Shown piece after piece: positions 25,628 through 33,386 of a stretch of 44,290 nucleotides of DNA; position 1 is the first letter of the stretch; every line of letters begins with the position of its first letter. Both the position numbers and the translations under genes were made by a program. The DNA comes from Desulfobacula sp. (GTDB lineage: Bacteria; Desulfobacterota; Desulfobacteria; Desulfobacterales; Desulfobacteraceae): positions 6,856-51,145 of the forward strand of contig JABGOU010000028.1 in the NCBI GenBank assembly GCA_018645325.1, read 5' to 3'. The notes under the pieces are model-generated. The model was given only the letters and a program-made list of their open reading frames with translations. It had not been told where the DNA came from and did no database searches.

Positions 25628-25639
25628 AAATCTTTTTTT

Positions 25640-25655
25640 GTTCATAATGATGAAC
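25640..25655. promoter_or_regulatory. Palindromic operator candidate GTTCAT-N4-ATGAAC
   Basis: Inverted repeat centred about 13 nt after the predicted transcription start. A second palindrome with the same core layout (TTCAT-N4-ATGAA) lies at 25494-25507, and a shorter TTCATGAA at 25517-25524. Position just downstream of the promoter suggests a repressor site; the regulator is unknown. Confidence 0.5.
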
Positions 25656-25692
25656 ATTTATGTGTTGGGATCAAATTGATTGCTTGTTGTCA

Positions 25693-25799
25693 AACCCGGT
25701 GCTTTGCATCGGGTTACAAACTTAAGGATTAAAGCCCTTACGCAGCTTTGACCTTACGACCTATAGTCGAAAAGGCTGGCCACCCTTTTGCGGGTGGTC
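25693..25799 (+). ncRNA. Candidate structured leader RNA (cis-regulatory)
   Basis: Three consecutive stems are visible. Stem 1: AACCCGGTGC / GCATCGGGTT (25693-25702, 25706-25715), 10 bp with one G-U pair and a 3-nt loop. Stem 2: CCTT-CGAC / GTCG-AAGG (25752-25755, 25757-25760, 25766-25769, 25772-25775). Stem 3: GGCCACCC / GGGTGGTC (25778-25785, 25792-25799), 8 bp with one G-U. No U-run follows stem 3, so it is not a plain terminator. I do not recognise a known riboswitch class; unknown ligand or protein control is possible. Confidence 0.5.
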
Positions 25800-25852
25800 G
25801 TTAGCTCAATACCTGTAAAAGGTGAAGATGATAATAATGGAGATCTTTATCA

Positions 25853-26332
25853 ATGGATGTTAAAATGCTCATGATCCATCCTGAGAAATGCAATAATTGT
25901 GGAGATTGTGAAACAGCCTGTATTAAAACACGTGCAAGTTTAACCAGCCTTGGCTTATCCTGTATTCGAATCATGAAAGACATTGAAGATGAGGAATTCT
26001 TTTTCCCCATTGCATGTAAACAATGTGAAAATCCACCTTGTCTGGCAAGCTGCCCCAAAGAGGCCATTTATCGTGATGCAGACCTAAGCTGGGTCCTGAT
26101 AGACCGTCAAAAATGTGTAGGATGTGGTTGCTGTGTGACAGCATGTCCTTTTGGCGCAATGAAATTAGACAAGCAAAAGGCCAAATCCTATAAATGTGAT
26201 CTGTGCGAAGGTGATCCTGAGTGTGTGAAAGTTTGTGAACCTTTAGCCCTTGAATATTTAGATGTTGAAATGCTGAAATATCCTAATATGGCCCATGTGG
26301 CCGGTAAACTGGCCCGGTTGACAAAACCTTAA
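25853..26332 (+). CDS. Four-cluster ferredoxin (HycB/CooF-like)
   Basis: Electron carrier of 159 residues with four [4Fe-4S]-type motifs: CNNCGDCETAC, CKQCENPPCLASC, CVGCGCCVTAC and CDLCEGDPECVKVC. This layout is that of HycB/CooF/HydN-type electron-transfer subunits. The start has a GGAG site 10 nt upstream. First of three closely spaced plus-strand genes, so it probably passes electrons to or from the protein complex that includes the next ferredoxin and MetV. The redox partner is not in the window. Confidence 0.9.
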   Translation: MDVKMLMIHPEKCNNCGDCETACIKTRASLTSLGLSCIRIMKDIEDEEFFFPIACKQCENPPCLASCPKEAIYRDADLSWVLIDRQKCVGCGCCVTACPFGAMKLDKQKAKSYKCDLCEGDPECVKVCEPLALEYLDVEMLKYPNMAHVAGKLARLTKP

Positions 26333-26366
26333 AAAGATTTGGAAAGCAGCTTTAGGAGATATAGAC

Positions 26367-26756
26367 ATGTCCTTTTTTAAAGTAAATGAGAATTGTAATG
26401 GATGTCTTGCCTGTGTAAAAAATTGTCCGGCAAGCGCATTGAATTATTTTGATCAAAAAGACAGCCGGAAGATAATGCATAATATGTCTCTTTGTGCAAG
26501 GTGCGGTCATTGTTGGAGAATATGCCCCCAGGATGCCATTGAATTTAAGGTTTTGCTCGCAGGTAAATTTGATTTGGTAAAAACATTGGATCTTGTTCAT
26601 TGCAGGGTATGTGGAGAACCCATCTATACCGCAAGCCTTGGTGAAACCGTGTCAAATGATATCCAGAATAGCATTGAACCTTTGTGCCCTGATCATAAAG
26701 GTTCAGAACCTATAAATGTCTGGAAAAAACTTGCCTCCAAACGAACTTCTCAATAG
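26367..26756 (+). CDS. Two-cluster ferredoxin with C-terminal cysteine motif
   Basis: Protein of 129 residues. Two ferredoxin motifs in the first half (CNGCLACVKNCP and CARCGHCWRICP), then a C-terminal part with CRVCG and a later CPDH, which could bind zinc or another metal. Strong TTAGGAGA site. Gap to metV is 11 bp, so an operon is near certain. Comparable two-cluster proteins occur beside heterodisulfide-reductase-like and MetV genes in anaerobes. Specific role not known. Confidence 0.85.
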   Translation: MSFFKVNENCNGCLACVKNCPASALNYFDQKDSRKIMHNMSLCARCGHCWRICPQDAIEFKVLLAGKFDLVKTLDLVHCRVCGEPIYTASLGETVSNDIQNSIEPLCPDHKGSEPINVWKKLASKRTSQ

Positions 26757-26767
26757 GAGATAATGTA

Positions 26768-27451
26768 ATGATAGTCGGCGAACATAAACCAATTGAAGAG
26801 ATAATAGAATTAGTAAAAGACTTTTCAAATATACTGGTAGTAGGGTGTCAAACCTGTGTGGCAGTAAGCCTGACCGGTGGTGACAGGGCAGCAATATCAA
26901 TGACTGAAGCACTTGCCCATGCTTTTAAGGAGAAAACAAAACTTCATTTATTTGAAAGCACCATGTTGGAAAGGCAGTGCGAAAAAGACTGGATCAAACC
27001 TTTTTTTGATCTTCCCGAAGGCGTTGATGCCATTTTGTCCCTTGCATGCGGTGCCGGTGTTCAAACCATGGCGGATATATTTAAAGGCATCCCTGTTTTA
27101 CCTGGATTAAATACAACTTTTCTCGGTGCACAGGATCAGGCAGGTGTTTTTAATGAGAAATGCGCAGGATGCGGAGATTGTGTTCTAGGATTAACAGGTG
27201 GGGTATGCCCCATTGCCAGATGTGCAAAAAAACTTTTTAACGGACCCTGCGGTGGATCAACAAATGGAAAATGTGAGATAAGTATATCCATGGGCCATGA
27301 TGTTGAATGCGCATGGCATTTAATTGTAGAAAGGCTCAAAGAGCTTGACAAACTTGATAACTATGAAAAGATCAGTGAAATAAGAAACTGGATCCCAGGT
27401 GGTGCTGGAGGACCAAGAAAATTGGTCCATAAGGGTGAAACGCCTTTTTAA
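26768..27451 (+). CDS. metV: MetV-like protein (methylenetetrahydrofolate reductase C-terminal domain)
   Basis: Protein of 227 residues of the MTHFR_C family. Cysteines are rich: VVGCQTC near the N-terminus and, in the C-terminal half, CAGCGDCVLGLTGGVCPIARC and FNGPCGGSTNGKCE, which fit Fe-S/zinc binding as in MetV. In acetogens and sulfate reducers MetV pairs with MetF to form methylenetetrahydrofolate reductase in the Wood-Ljungdahl pathway. Here no metF is adjacent; two ferredoxin genes precede it instead. It may supply the electron-transfer module to a MetF encoded elsewhere, or have another partner. AATAGGAGA ribosome-binding site. Confidence 0.85.
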   Translation: MIVGEHKPIEEIIELVKDFSNILVVGCQTCVAVSLTGGDRAAISMTEALAHAFKEKTKLHLFESTMLERQCEKDWIKPFFDLPEGVDAILSLACGAGVQTMADIFKGIPVLPGLNTTFLGAQDQAGVFNEKCAGCGDCVLGLTGGVCPIARCAKKLFNGPCGGSTNGKCEISISMGHDVECAWHLIVERLKELDKLDNYEKISEIRNWIPGGAGGPRKLVHKGETPF

Positions 27452-27463
27452 AAATATTTATTA

Positions 27464-27646
27464 TCACAACCTGTTAACAGGGATATTGGCAAGTTTTTCC
27501 TCAAGGTACTCGTCCATGAGGTCTTTATACCTGTCTTCGGGATAATTTTTTGCACAGGACCTGCAGCAAAAATAGACTTTTGTTCAGGTCCTTTTAATAT
27601 ACAGTCTTCCGCCGCAGGCCAGACATTTCTCTTTTATATCTTTCAA
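27464..27646 (-). CDS. Small putative selenoprotein with dual CxxC motif (in-frame UGA)
   Basis: Frame of 60 codons plus stop that only appears if the TGA at 27584-27586 (codon 21) is read as selenocysteine. It starts with TTG at 27646, with AAGGA 7 nt upstream and an in-frame stop before it. The product has Cys pairs CLAC (8, 11) and CRSC (28, 31) plus Cys27, separated by IKRT-Sec-TKVYF. Downstream of the UGA the frame stays open for 39 codons with coding-like character and ends at TGA 27464-27466. A SECIS-like hairpin follows the UGA. I recall a database family called dual CXXC motif small (seleno)protein that fits this layout. Function unknown; a redox or metal-binding role is plausible. 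Alternative: a pseudogene with a nonsense mutation. Convergent with metV. Confidence 0.7.
27547..27572 (-). promoter_or_regulatory. SECIS-like hairpin downstream of the in-frame UGA
   Basis: On the minus strand, TTTTTGC / GCAAAAA form a 7-bp stem around a 12-nt top (TGCAGGTCCTGT) that shows GGUC at the tip. The GGU lies 22 nt after the UGA; in E. coli fdhF the corresponding distance is 18 nt and the tip is also GCAGGUC. This is the arrangement expected for a bacterial SelB-binding SECIS. Activity is inferred. Confidence 0.65.
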
Positions 27647-27747
27647 TATTTTATCCTTTATTTTTTAAATTCCTGAAGATAAAATAAAGCCTATGATTAT
27701 AAAAGTCAAAAAAAATACAACAATTGATAAATGGAGCCTTATAATAG

Positions 27748-28230
27748 ATGGGGAAAAACCAAGATAAATACAATATGAGCTATCCCATATCCTGGGAACA
27801 ACTCCACAGAGATTCAAAAGTGCTGTCATTGAGGCTGCACGACAGGGAGAAACCGTGGAAAGGTATTGTTGCTGTCACAAGAGGCGGCATGGTACCTGCT
27901 GCTATCATTGCAAGGGAACTTGGGATACACTATATTGATACCGTCTGCATCACAAGCTATAACTGGAAAGACCAGGGAAAGGCAAAAATCCTGAAATCGG
28001 TTGAGGGTTCAGGTGAAGGCCTTTTGATTATTGATGATCTTGTGGATACCGGCGCCACAGCCAAAATTGTAAGAAATATGCTGCCGGATGCATATTTTGC
28101 AACAGTATATGCCAAACCCGCCGGCAAACCCTTGGTGGATGCCTATGTGACCGAAGTAAGTCAGGATACCTGGATTCTTTTTCCCTGGGATTCAGAGTCT
28201 CAGTTTGTAGAACCTATAGCCGGAAAATAA
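27748..28230 (+). CDS. gpt: Xanthine-guanine phosphoribosyltransferase
   Basis: Purine salvage enzyme of 160 residues that joins xanthine or guanine to PRPP. The PRPP-binding loop is LLIIDDLVDTGATAKIV, and the N-terminal VAVTRGGMVPAAIIARELG and C-terminal WILFPWD are typical of Gpt. The ATG at 27748 has GGAG 11 nt upstream; a second ATG at 27775 lacks one. Stand-alone gene, convergent with argG. Confidence 0.9.
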   Translation: MGKNQDKYNMSYPISWEQLHRDSKVLSLRLHDREKPWKGIVAVTRGGMVPAAIIARELGIHYIDTVCITSYNWKDQGKAKILKSVEGSGEGLLIIDDLVDTGATAKIVRNMLPDAYFATVYAKPAGKPLVDAYVTEVSQDTWILFPWDSESQFVEPIAGK

Positions 28231-28241
28231 ATAGGTCAATT

Positions 28242-28269
28242 CCTGGAGATCAAAACAATGATCCCCAGG
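28242..28269. terminator. Hairpin between convergent gpt and argG
   Basis: Stem CCTGG-A-GATC / GATC-C-CCAGG with one mismatch and an 8-nt loop, 12 nt after gpt and 13 nt before the argG stop. No long U-tract on either strand, so strength is uncertain; location suggests it ends both transcripts. Confidence 0.4.
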
Positions 28270-28281
28270 ATATATGATAGT

Positions 28282-29511
28282 TTAGTTGTTTTTATTGATT
28301 ATATTTCTATGAGCCATAAGTCTGATGGCGTTGATTTTGATAAACCCTTCTGCATCTTCCTGGTTGTAGCCGCCTTCGATATCCATTGAAGAAAGATCCT
28401 GATCGTATAAGGATGAAGGGCTTGTCCTGGCAATGGGGTATGCCGTCCCTTTATAGAGTTTTAAGGTTACTTCGCCGTCAATGACTTCCTGGCTTTTATC
28501 AATGGCCACCATAAGAAATTCCATTTCAGGACTGAACCAGAACCCATTATATACCAGCTCAGCAAATTTGGCGGAAAGCATATCTCGAAGCCGCATTACT
28601 TCCCGGTCCATGGCCACACCTTCAATGTCTTTGTGGGCTTCATGCAAAATAGTGCCGCCCGGGGTTTCGTAAACACCCCTTGATTTTATTCCCACAAACC
28701 TGTTTTCAACCATATCCAGTCTACCGATCCCATTTTCTCTACCCAGGTAATTTAAGTATTCAAAGAGGTCAAGAGCATCAGTTTTAAAAGTATTATCTTC
28801 AAGGTTAGTCACTTTAACAGGGATGCCGTCTTTGAATTCAATTTTTATTTTTGTGGGAATGTCCGGGGCTTTTTCAGGAGACACAGTATGGGAATAAATA
28901 TTTTCTTCGCACTCATGGGCAGGATCTTCAAGAATGCCTGCTTCATGGGAAATATGCAATAGATTGTCATCTTCACTATAAGGCTTGGAAGCAGACTGTT
29001 TTGTTGGGATTCCGTGTTTTTCAGCGTAGGCAAGAAGATCGGTTCTTCCTTTGAAGGTGGCTAAAAATTCAGTGTTTTTCCAGGGTGCAATCACCTTGAT
29101 TTTTGGATTCAGGGCATAATAAGACAATTCAAACCGGACCTGATCATTTCCTTTGCCAGTTGCGCCATGGGATACAAATTGGGCGCCCACTTGTTTTGCA
29201 ATCTCTATTTGTTTTTTTGCAATGATGGGGCGGGCAATGGCTGTGCCTAAGAGATATCTCCCCTCATATATTGTGTTGGCTTTATAAACAGGAAAGATAT
29301 AATCAGTGACAAATTCTTTTCTCATATCTTCAATAAATACTTTGGATGCACCGATTTTTAATGCCTTTTTTTCTGCAGCTTTAAAATCTTCCTTCTGGCC
29401 GATATTAGCCATATAGGCAAATACTTCATAGCCTTGTTCTAATAACCATTTTAATATAACAGAGGTGTCAAGCCCGCCTGAATAGGCCAGGACAACTTTT
29501 TCTTTTGACAT
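28282..29511 (-). CDS. argG: Argininosuccinate synthase
   Basis: Enzyme of 409 residues that joins citrulline and aspartate using ATP, the penultimate step of arginine synthesis. The ATP pyrophosphatase P-loop is [15 protein letters not shown] at the N-terminus; [12 protein letters not shown] and [11 protein letters not shown] are other family marks. Length matches the family (about 400). AAGGAG site directly before the ATG. No other arg genes are nearby, so argH and others lie elsewhere. Confidence 0.96.
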   Translation of the reverse strand: MSKEKVVLAYSGGLDTSVILKWLLEQGYEVFAYMANIGQKEDFKAAEKKALKIGASKVFIEDMRKEFVTDYIFPVYKANTIYEGRYLLGTAIARPIIAKKQIEIAKQVGAQFVSHGATGKGNDQVRFELSYYALNPKIKVIAPWKNTEFLATFKGRTDLLAYAEKHGIPTKQSASKPYSEDDNLLHISHEAGILEDPAHECEENIYSHTVSPEKAPDIPTKIKIEFKDGIPVKVTNLEDNTFKTDALDLFEYLNYLGRENGIGRLDMVENRFVGIKSRGVYETPGGTILHEAHKDIEGVAMDREVMRLRDMLSAKFAELVYNGFWFSPEMEFLMVAIDKSQEVIDGEVTLKLYKGTAYPIARTSPSSLYDQDLSSMDIEGGYNQEDAEGFIKINAIRLMAHRNIINKNN

Positions 29512-29633
29512 GGGTTCTCCTTTATTTTCTCAAATTCCAATTGGATAAAAATTTCATGGCCTATTAATGAAGAAAAAAATGAAAATAGTCAACAAAAAAG
29601 GGTTTTTGGCACTGTTTTTCAGGAATCTGTTTT

Positions 29634-30170
29634 TTATGATATGATCAGTGAATTTAATGCCTTACTTAAGTCCTTCGGACCAAAAGCTGCAAAATTTTTG
29701 TGCAATGACCTTAAACCTTCTCGAATGATTTTTGTCTTGGGACATGGAGAAAGCATTTGGATCTCTATGGTTTTTATATCTATCACAAGCTCTTCTTGTT
29801 GAGCATAGGTGAGCTTGAGAAGGCTTAAGCTGTCTTTTATATCCTGAATGATTTTTTCAAGATTTTTTTCCCCCTGGTCTTCTATAACACTTCCAATACC
29901 CAGGGTCAGTGTTTCAGTTTTGGATTCAGGCACAATTTTTATATTCAACACCTCTAACCCCTTAAGAGTGATACCGATGCCACCGGAAAGGGTTTTCAGT
30001 TCAGCATAGCCCTGAATAATAAGATCTTCAGCCATGGCCCCGGACTCTGTTTTTTCAAGGCCTAAAGAAGTACCAACATCATCTGTGGATACCTGTTTAT
30101 TAATATCGCCGTTGGTCTGGGTATAGAGTTCAAATAAGAAGGCTTTTGCTTCAGGCTTATCAATATTCAT
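29634..30170 (-). CDS. Hypothetical protein with winged-helix-like N-terminus
   Basis: Protein of 178 residues. The first 75 residues read like a small winged-helix fold (TDDVGTSLGLEKTESGAMAEDLIIQGYAELKTLSGGIGITLKGLEVL), as in archaeal and bacterial DNA-binding proteins; the rest is helical (LEKIIQDIKDSLSLLKLTYAQQEELVIDIKTIEIQML) and may oligomerise. AAGGA ribosome-binding site. Seen in no recognisable operon. Could be a regulator; function not known. Confidence 0.7.
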   Translation of the reverse strand: MNIDKPEAKAFLFELYTQTNGDINKQVSTDDVGTSLGLEKTESGAMAEDLIIQGYAELKTLSGGIGITLKGLEVLNIKIVPESKTETLTLGIGSVIEDQGEKNLEKIIQDIKDSLSLLKLTYAQQEELVIDIKTIEIQMLSPCPKTKIIREGLRSLHKNFAAFGPKDLSKALNSLIIS

Positions 30171-30347
30171 TCAAATATTCCTTTGTTCATGGTCGTTTCA
30201 ATAATAGAATATCATAGCATGGCTAAGAGCCCAAAGAAACTTTTAAAAATTGTTTATGGCTGGCCTGTCGGTCTTAAACTGTCTTTTCCCGCGAGATTTA
30301 TGGACATAGTGATTGATAAAGCCTTATGTCAGCTTATTTTATATGGA

Positions 30348-30611
30348 CTATGATTCGGGCGTGGCCCACAAGATATGATCCTTGTTAATGAAAAAAGTTT
30401 CATGCTTTGTCGGGTTATCAAGGCCCGGCGTATGCAGTGCTGCATTCATCAAAATCAAAAACGGTTCACGATCGCTGCTGATTAAATCGCTTAGCCTGTT
30501 GTATCCAGGTTCTCGATCAATATTTACACATGCACTTATTTGGGTTCCATCCACAAGTGATACCCTGATGGTACGAGAATTAATGTCCCTGCAAAGTTCT
30601 TGATTTTCCAT
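30348..30611 (-). CDS. Small hypothetical protein (possible DUF6812 type)
   Basis: Protein of 87 residues, mostly beta-strand in character (RTIRVSLVDGTQISACVNIDREPGYNRLSDLISSDREPFLILMNAAL). AGGAG site 8 nt before the ATG supports it as a gene. The pattern resembles small PilZ-like or DUF6812 proteins that contain a short beta-barrel, but this is a weak memory match. Faces the same way as the 178-residue protein downstream, separated by 177 bp without other genes. Confidence 0.65.
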   Translation of the reverse strand: MENQELCRDINSRTIRVSLVDGTQISACVNIDREPGYNRLSDLISSDREPFLILMNAALHTPGLDNPTKHETFFINKDHILWATPES

Positions 30612-30720
30612 GATGATTCTCCTATTTATATTTAGAAAAATGATGCATTTTTTAGTGTTAATTTAAAATTACAAGCACCTTAAAAAAATGTCAACACCAT
30701 ATGATTTCACAATTAACACA

Positions 30721-31662
30721 TTATTTTTTTTCAATTTCCTGAAAAAGGATAAACAGGGCCAGTCCAATAAATACAAGACATATGCCGGCAATGGCAAGGC
30801 TGTTAGGCAAAGGTGCATTCAAAATCAATATTTCACCTATAATAGCAAAGATGACTTCACTGGATTGGGTTGCATCAACAGCAGCCAATTGGCTTGGCTT
30901 ATAGGCTCTGTTTCGAGCCATTAAAAAAAGACTGGTGGCAATGATACCTGAAAATATGGCAACCAGAGCCGTGTTAACAATTTGGCTGTGGGATGGAAGA
31001 TCGGGCCTTATAATTGCAATCAGTATTATCCAGAAGGGTACAGATCCCCATGATAATAACAACACCTTGTGAAACGGGTTCACAACCAAAGGGTCATCAA
31101 TCTTGGGAAGGGACGGGTTCCCATTAATAGCTTCCCAAACCAGCTGGTTTCCGATGGGATAACAAAAGGCTGCAATCAAAACAGGCAGTCCCCCCATTAA
31201 CAATTCTTTAATGGATAACATTTGGACATAACTCAGGTTGACCATTAAAACTCCTGCAAAAATAATGATGGAAAAAAGCCATACTTTTTTTGGAAAAGAT
31301 CTCCCAAAACCCATCAACACCACAAGGGTGGCAATAATTGTCAATTGCCAGGTCGCCGCTATGACCCACCCTGGTGAATGATCGGAGCTAAAGCAGATTA
31401 ATGAATAAAACCCACCAAAGCCGATGGTCCCTGCCAATGTCCAGAATTTCCAGTTATTTAAAAAAAGCCTACCCAGTCCTTTTATCGTATCAAATCCTTT
31501 AAGCAAAGAAATAAAACCGGTTAAAATAATGATCATAAAGGCATATCGAAGACTTGCCGACCATAGCCAATGCCCGCCTTCCAGACTCATTATCCGGTTC
31601 AAAATAAAGGTTATACTGAAAAAAAGGCCTGACAAAAGACCGATAGAAATTAATGAAATCAT
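30721..31662 (-). CDS. EmrE/DMT-type multidrug efflux family transporter
   Basis: Membrane protein of 313 residues with about ten hydrophobic segments (for example LISIGLLSGLFFSITFILNRI at the start and SLAIAGICLVFIGLALFILF at the end). The two internal repeats and WSASLRYAFMIIIL fit the drug/metabolite transporter superfamily, multidrug resistance efflux branch. It sits at the edge of a decayed region and has no operon partner. Substrate unknown. Confidence 0.82.
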   Translation of the reverse strand: MISLISIGLLSGLFFSITFILNRIMSLEGGHWLWSASLRYAFMIIILTGFISLLKGFDTIKGLGRLFLNNWKFWTLAGTIGFGGFYSLICFSSDHSPGWVIAATWQLTIIATLVVLMGFGRSFPKKVWLFSIIIFAGVLMVNLSYVQMLSIKELLMGGLPVLIAAFCYPIGNQLVWEAINGNPSLPKIDDPLVVNPFHKVLLLSWGSVPFWIILIAIIRPDLPSHSQIVNTALVAIFSGIIATSLFLMARNRAYKPSQLAAVDATQSSEVIFAIIGEILILNAPLPNSLAIAGICLVFIGLALFILFQEIEKK

Positions 31663-31695
31663 ATTTTGTTATTTTATCCTAGGTTTTTTCTGGCG

Positions 31696-31871
31696 CATTA
31701 AAATGACTCATCTGACCCATATATCAAAACTATACAGATCACAAATCCTTTTCTTTTTCTTGCAAGATAACCTGATCATATGGTAATTTTGCCATTTTTT
31801 GTTTGGGGCATTAAAATGGTTCATCTGACCAATATATCAAAACAGCACGGATCACAGATTCTTTTTAAAAA
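31696..31871 (+). repeat. Duplicated ABC-F gene start (two diverged copies)
   Basis: The segment from 31696 and that from 31809 (offset 113) are diverged copies: CATTAAAATG then (A/G)(C/T)TCATCTGACC, ATATATCAAAAC and GATCACA. Each encodes an ABC-F start (MTHLTHISKLYRSQILF and MVHLTNISKQHGSQILF). The first copy breaks up after about 26 codons; the second continues into the Walker A relic. This indicates that two tandem ABC-F genes or a partial duplication once stood here. Confidence 0.7.
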
Positions 31872-32146
31872 AGCGAGCCTGCAGATTCTGGCCGGCGCAC
31901 GAATTGGACTTGTGGGCGCCAAAGGAACGGGCAAAACAACCATCTGGACATCCAGTCCAGGGAGATCCCTTGCTTGCGGCCCTGAAAAAGTTCACGGGCA
32001 CCCTTGTACTGGTCAGCCATGACCGGCATTTTCTCCGCTGCCTTGTGAACCGGGTTTTCGAGATCGGCCAGGGGAAAATGACCCCTTATGAAGGGGATTA
32101 CGAATACTACCTTTCAAAAACAGGGCGGGATCACCGGGCAATTTAG
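31816..32146 (+). pseudogene. ABC-F ATPase remnant, internally deleted and frameshifted
   Basis: The N-terminal 45 codons encode an ABC-F start with Walker A (GLVGAKGTGKTT). The sequence then jumps, with a frame change, to the end of an ABC domain: LLAALKKFTGTLVLVSHDRHFLRCLVNRVFEIGQGKMTPYEGDYEYYL, i.e. the H-loop and the following strap region, ending at 32146. The signature motif, Walker B and the second domain are missing, so the product cannot work as a ribosome-associated ATPase. Remnant of an Uup/EttA-type gene. Confidence 0.8.
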
Positions 32147-32960
32147 GACCGCAAAGTTTATAACTTGAAATAAATGAGATGACCTGTCCTGAATGTGGAA
32201 ATGTCAAAAAATAGACATGGCCGTGTGCAGGACTCGGTATCGACCAGACAATGCCATCCTCCAAAACAGGCGGTCTGGGGTCAAAATAAAGATAACATTA
32301 AGATTATGCAAACAACCTGATAAACAGTTCCGTTGACAGGGGAAAGTCCAGTAAATGGGTGACTTTCCAGCCGCAAGTTTCAAGCAATCTGACATAGGTT
32401 AACATCAGGATAGCATTATCCTGGATTTCTCTTGCGCTGAATTCATTTGGCTCAAGCGTTGCCGGAAGAGGAAGGGAATGTCGGTTAATAAAATCAGGTC
32501 ATTCATCAGAAAAGACTGCCATGCTGCTCTTGAGGGGCGGGAATTTATCCTCCCTGCAAAGCATTCCCAATTATACTTTTTTATTCTATCATAAAAAATT
32601 ATGGATCAAATATCTATAATATCATTAAAATTAAAGGGATAATTTTATTATTTCAATCTTTTACATCGCTTGATTGCACGATTATTGATCCTCTTTATGA
32701 CCATAACCAGGACCAAACTTATCAAGAGAAAATATGGTTGTAAAGTGAGATTAAAGTATATTGGACTTGCCCCTTTTTACGGCCTCAGATAATACAATTT
32801 AACAGCCGTGGAAAATTATTAATTTCGCAAAAATTTGCATTATTAATAATTTGAGCTACTTCTTTCTGGATCATCCCGGTTATTTCTGAAGAAATAACGG
32901 GAGAAGAGCCTGTTGGCTCATATTCGTATAACCTGAAAAAGGGGATACTATGCCGGAATC
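32147..32960. other. Gene-poor, decayed region
   Basis: About 800 bp without an intact gene apart from the fragment on the minus strand at 32304-32498. It includes a short start-like stub (MTCPECGNVKK then stop, near 32185), several isolated stops in otherwise coding-looking stretches, and a hairpin at 32875-32901 (CCCG-TTATTTC / GAAATAA-CGGG with one bulged G). Composition turns very AT-rich after 32570. Confidence 0.55.
32304..32498 (-). pseudogene. C-terminal fragment of an unrecognised protein
   Basis: Open stretch of 64 codons without a credible start, ending at the stop 32304-32306. The amino-acid pattern looks coding (for example LPLPATLEPNEFSAREIQ and ILMLTYVRLLETCGWKVTH), but a stop lies just upstream in frame and no ribosome-binding site is present. 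Probably the tail of a larger, now deleted gene. Family not recognised. Confidence 0.35.
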
Positions 32961-33131
32961 ATGGTATATAACAGAACATCTCTGACAATCATCCACAAAC
33001 AACCATATATCGACTGGGCGAATAGTTTTGAAGATACAGAAAAATATGATGACCCTCATGTGACAACAATTTTAATTCCCGATGAATATTATGAATTCAA
33101 GTATTCAGGATGTACCCCTAAAAGATATTAG
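32961..33131 (+). pseudogene. Short, probably truncated protein of unknown family
   Basis: Frame of 56 codons beginning MVYNRTSLTIIHKQPYIDW and containing TTILIPDEYYEF, then a compositionally different tail. The first part looks like the N-terminus of a longer small protein, from which the rest has been lost. No strong ribosome-binding site directly upstream (GGGGATACTATG belongs to another frame). It lies 15 bp before the amphi-Trp gene and could be co-transcribed with it. Confidence 0.4.
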
Positions 33132-33146
33132 GAAATATAAAGAATC

Positions 33147-33386
33147 ATGACAAAACGAAAAATTAAACCAGCAAGAGATCTGGAAAAAGATTATTTTCAA
33201 AAAGATTTTGTGGCCAAATTAAGGAGACTTGCTGATTCCATTGAACAGAATAAAAGGTTCAGAATACAAATTGCTGGTGAAAGAATCTCAGTGCCTCCAG
33301 ATGCTATTTTTAATATTGAGCATGAAAGAGAGGGGGATAATGAGGAAATTGAGTTTCAGATGAAATGGGTGGTGCCTGAGAAATAG
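33147..33386 (+). CDS. Amphi-Trp domain protein
   Basis: Protein of 79 residues that fits the amphi-Trp domain family: FVAKLRRLADSIEQNKRFRIQIAGERISVPPDAIFNIEHEREGDNEEIEFQMKW, ending with the family's conserved Lys-Trp. The N-terminus is basic. The GGAAATATAAAGAATC before the ATG offers a weak ribosome-binding site. Function of this family is not established. One of the few intact genes in the decayed zone. Confidence 0.85.
   Translation: MTKRKIKPARDLEKDYFQKDFVAKLRRLADSIEQNKRFRIQIAGERISVPPDAIFNIEHEREGDNEEIEFQMKWVVPEK

Larger units (their letters stand above)
25480..25852 (+). promoter_or_regulatory. Non-coding region with promoter, operators and structured leader
   Basis: The 373-bp gap between pspF and the ferredoxin-metV operon contains no supported gene. 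In order it holds a palindrome (25494-25507), a sigma-70 promoter (25599-25627), a related palindrome just after the predicted transcription start (25640-25655), and a chain of RNA hairpins (25693-25799) ahead of the GGAG site at 25840. The predicted 5' leader is about 220 nt, long enough for RNA-based control. Confidence 0.65.

Noticed and set aside
30219-30353. 44-codon plus-strand frame (MAKSPKKLLKIVYGWPVG...)
   Set aside because: No ribosome-binding site, overlaps the end of the opposite gene, and no similarity recognised.
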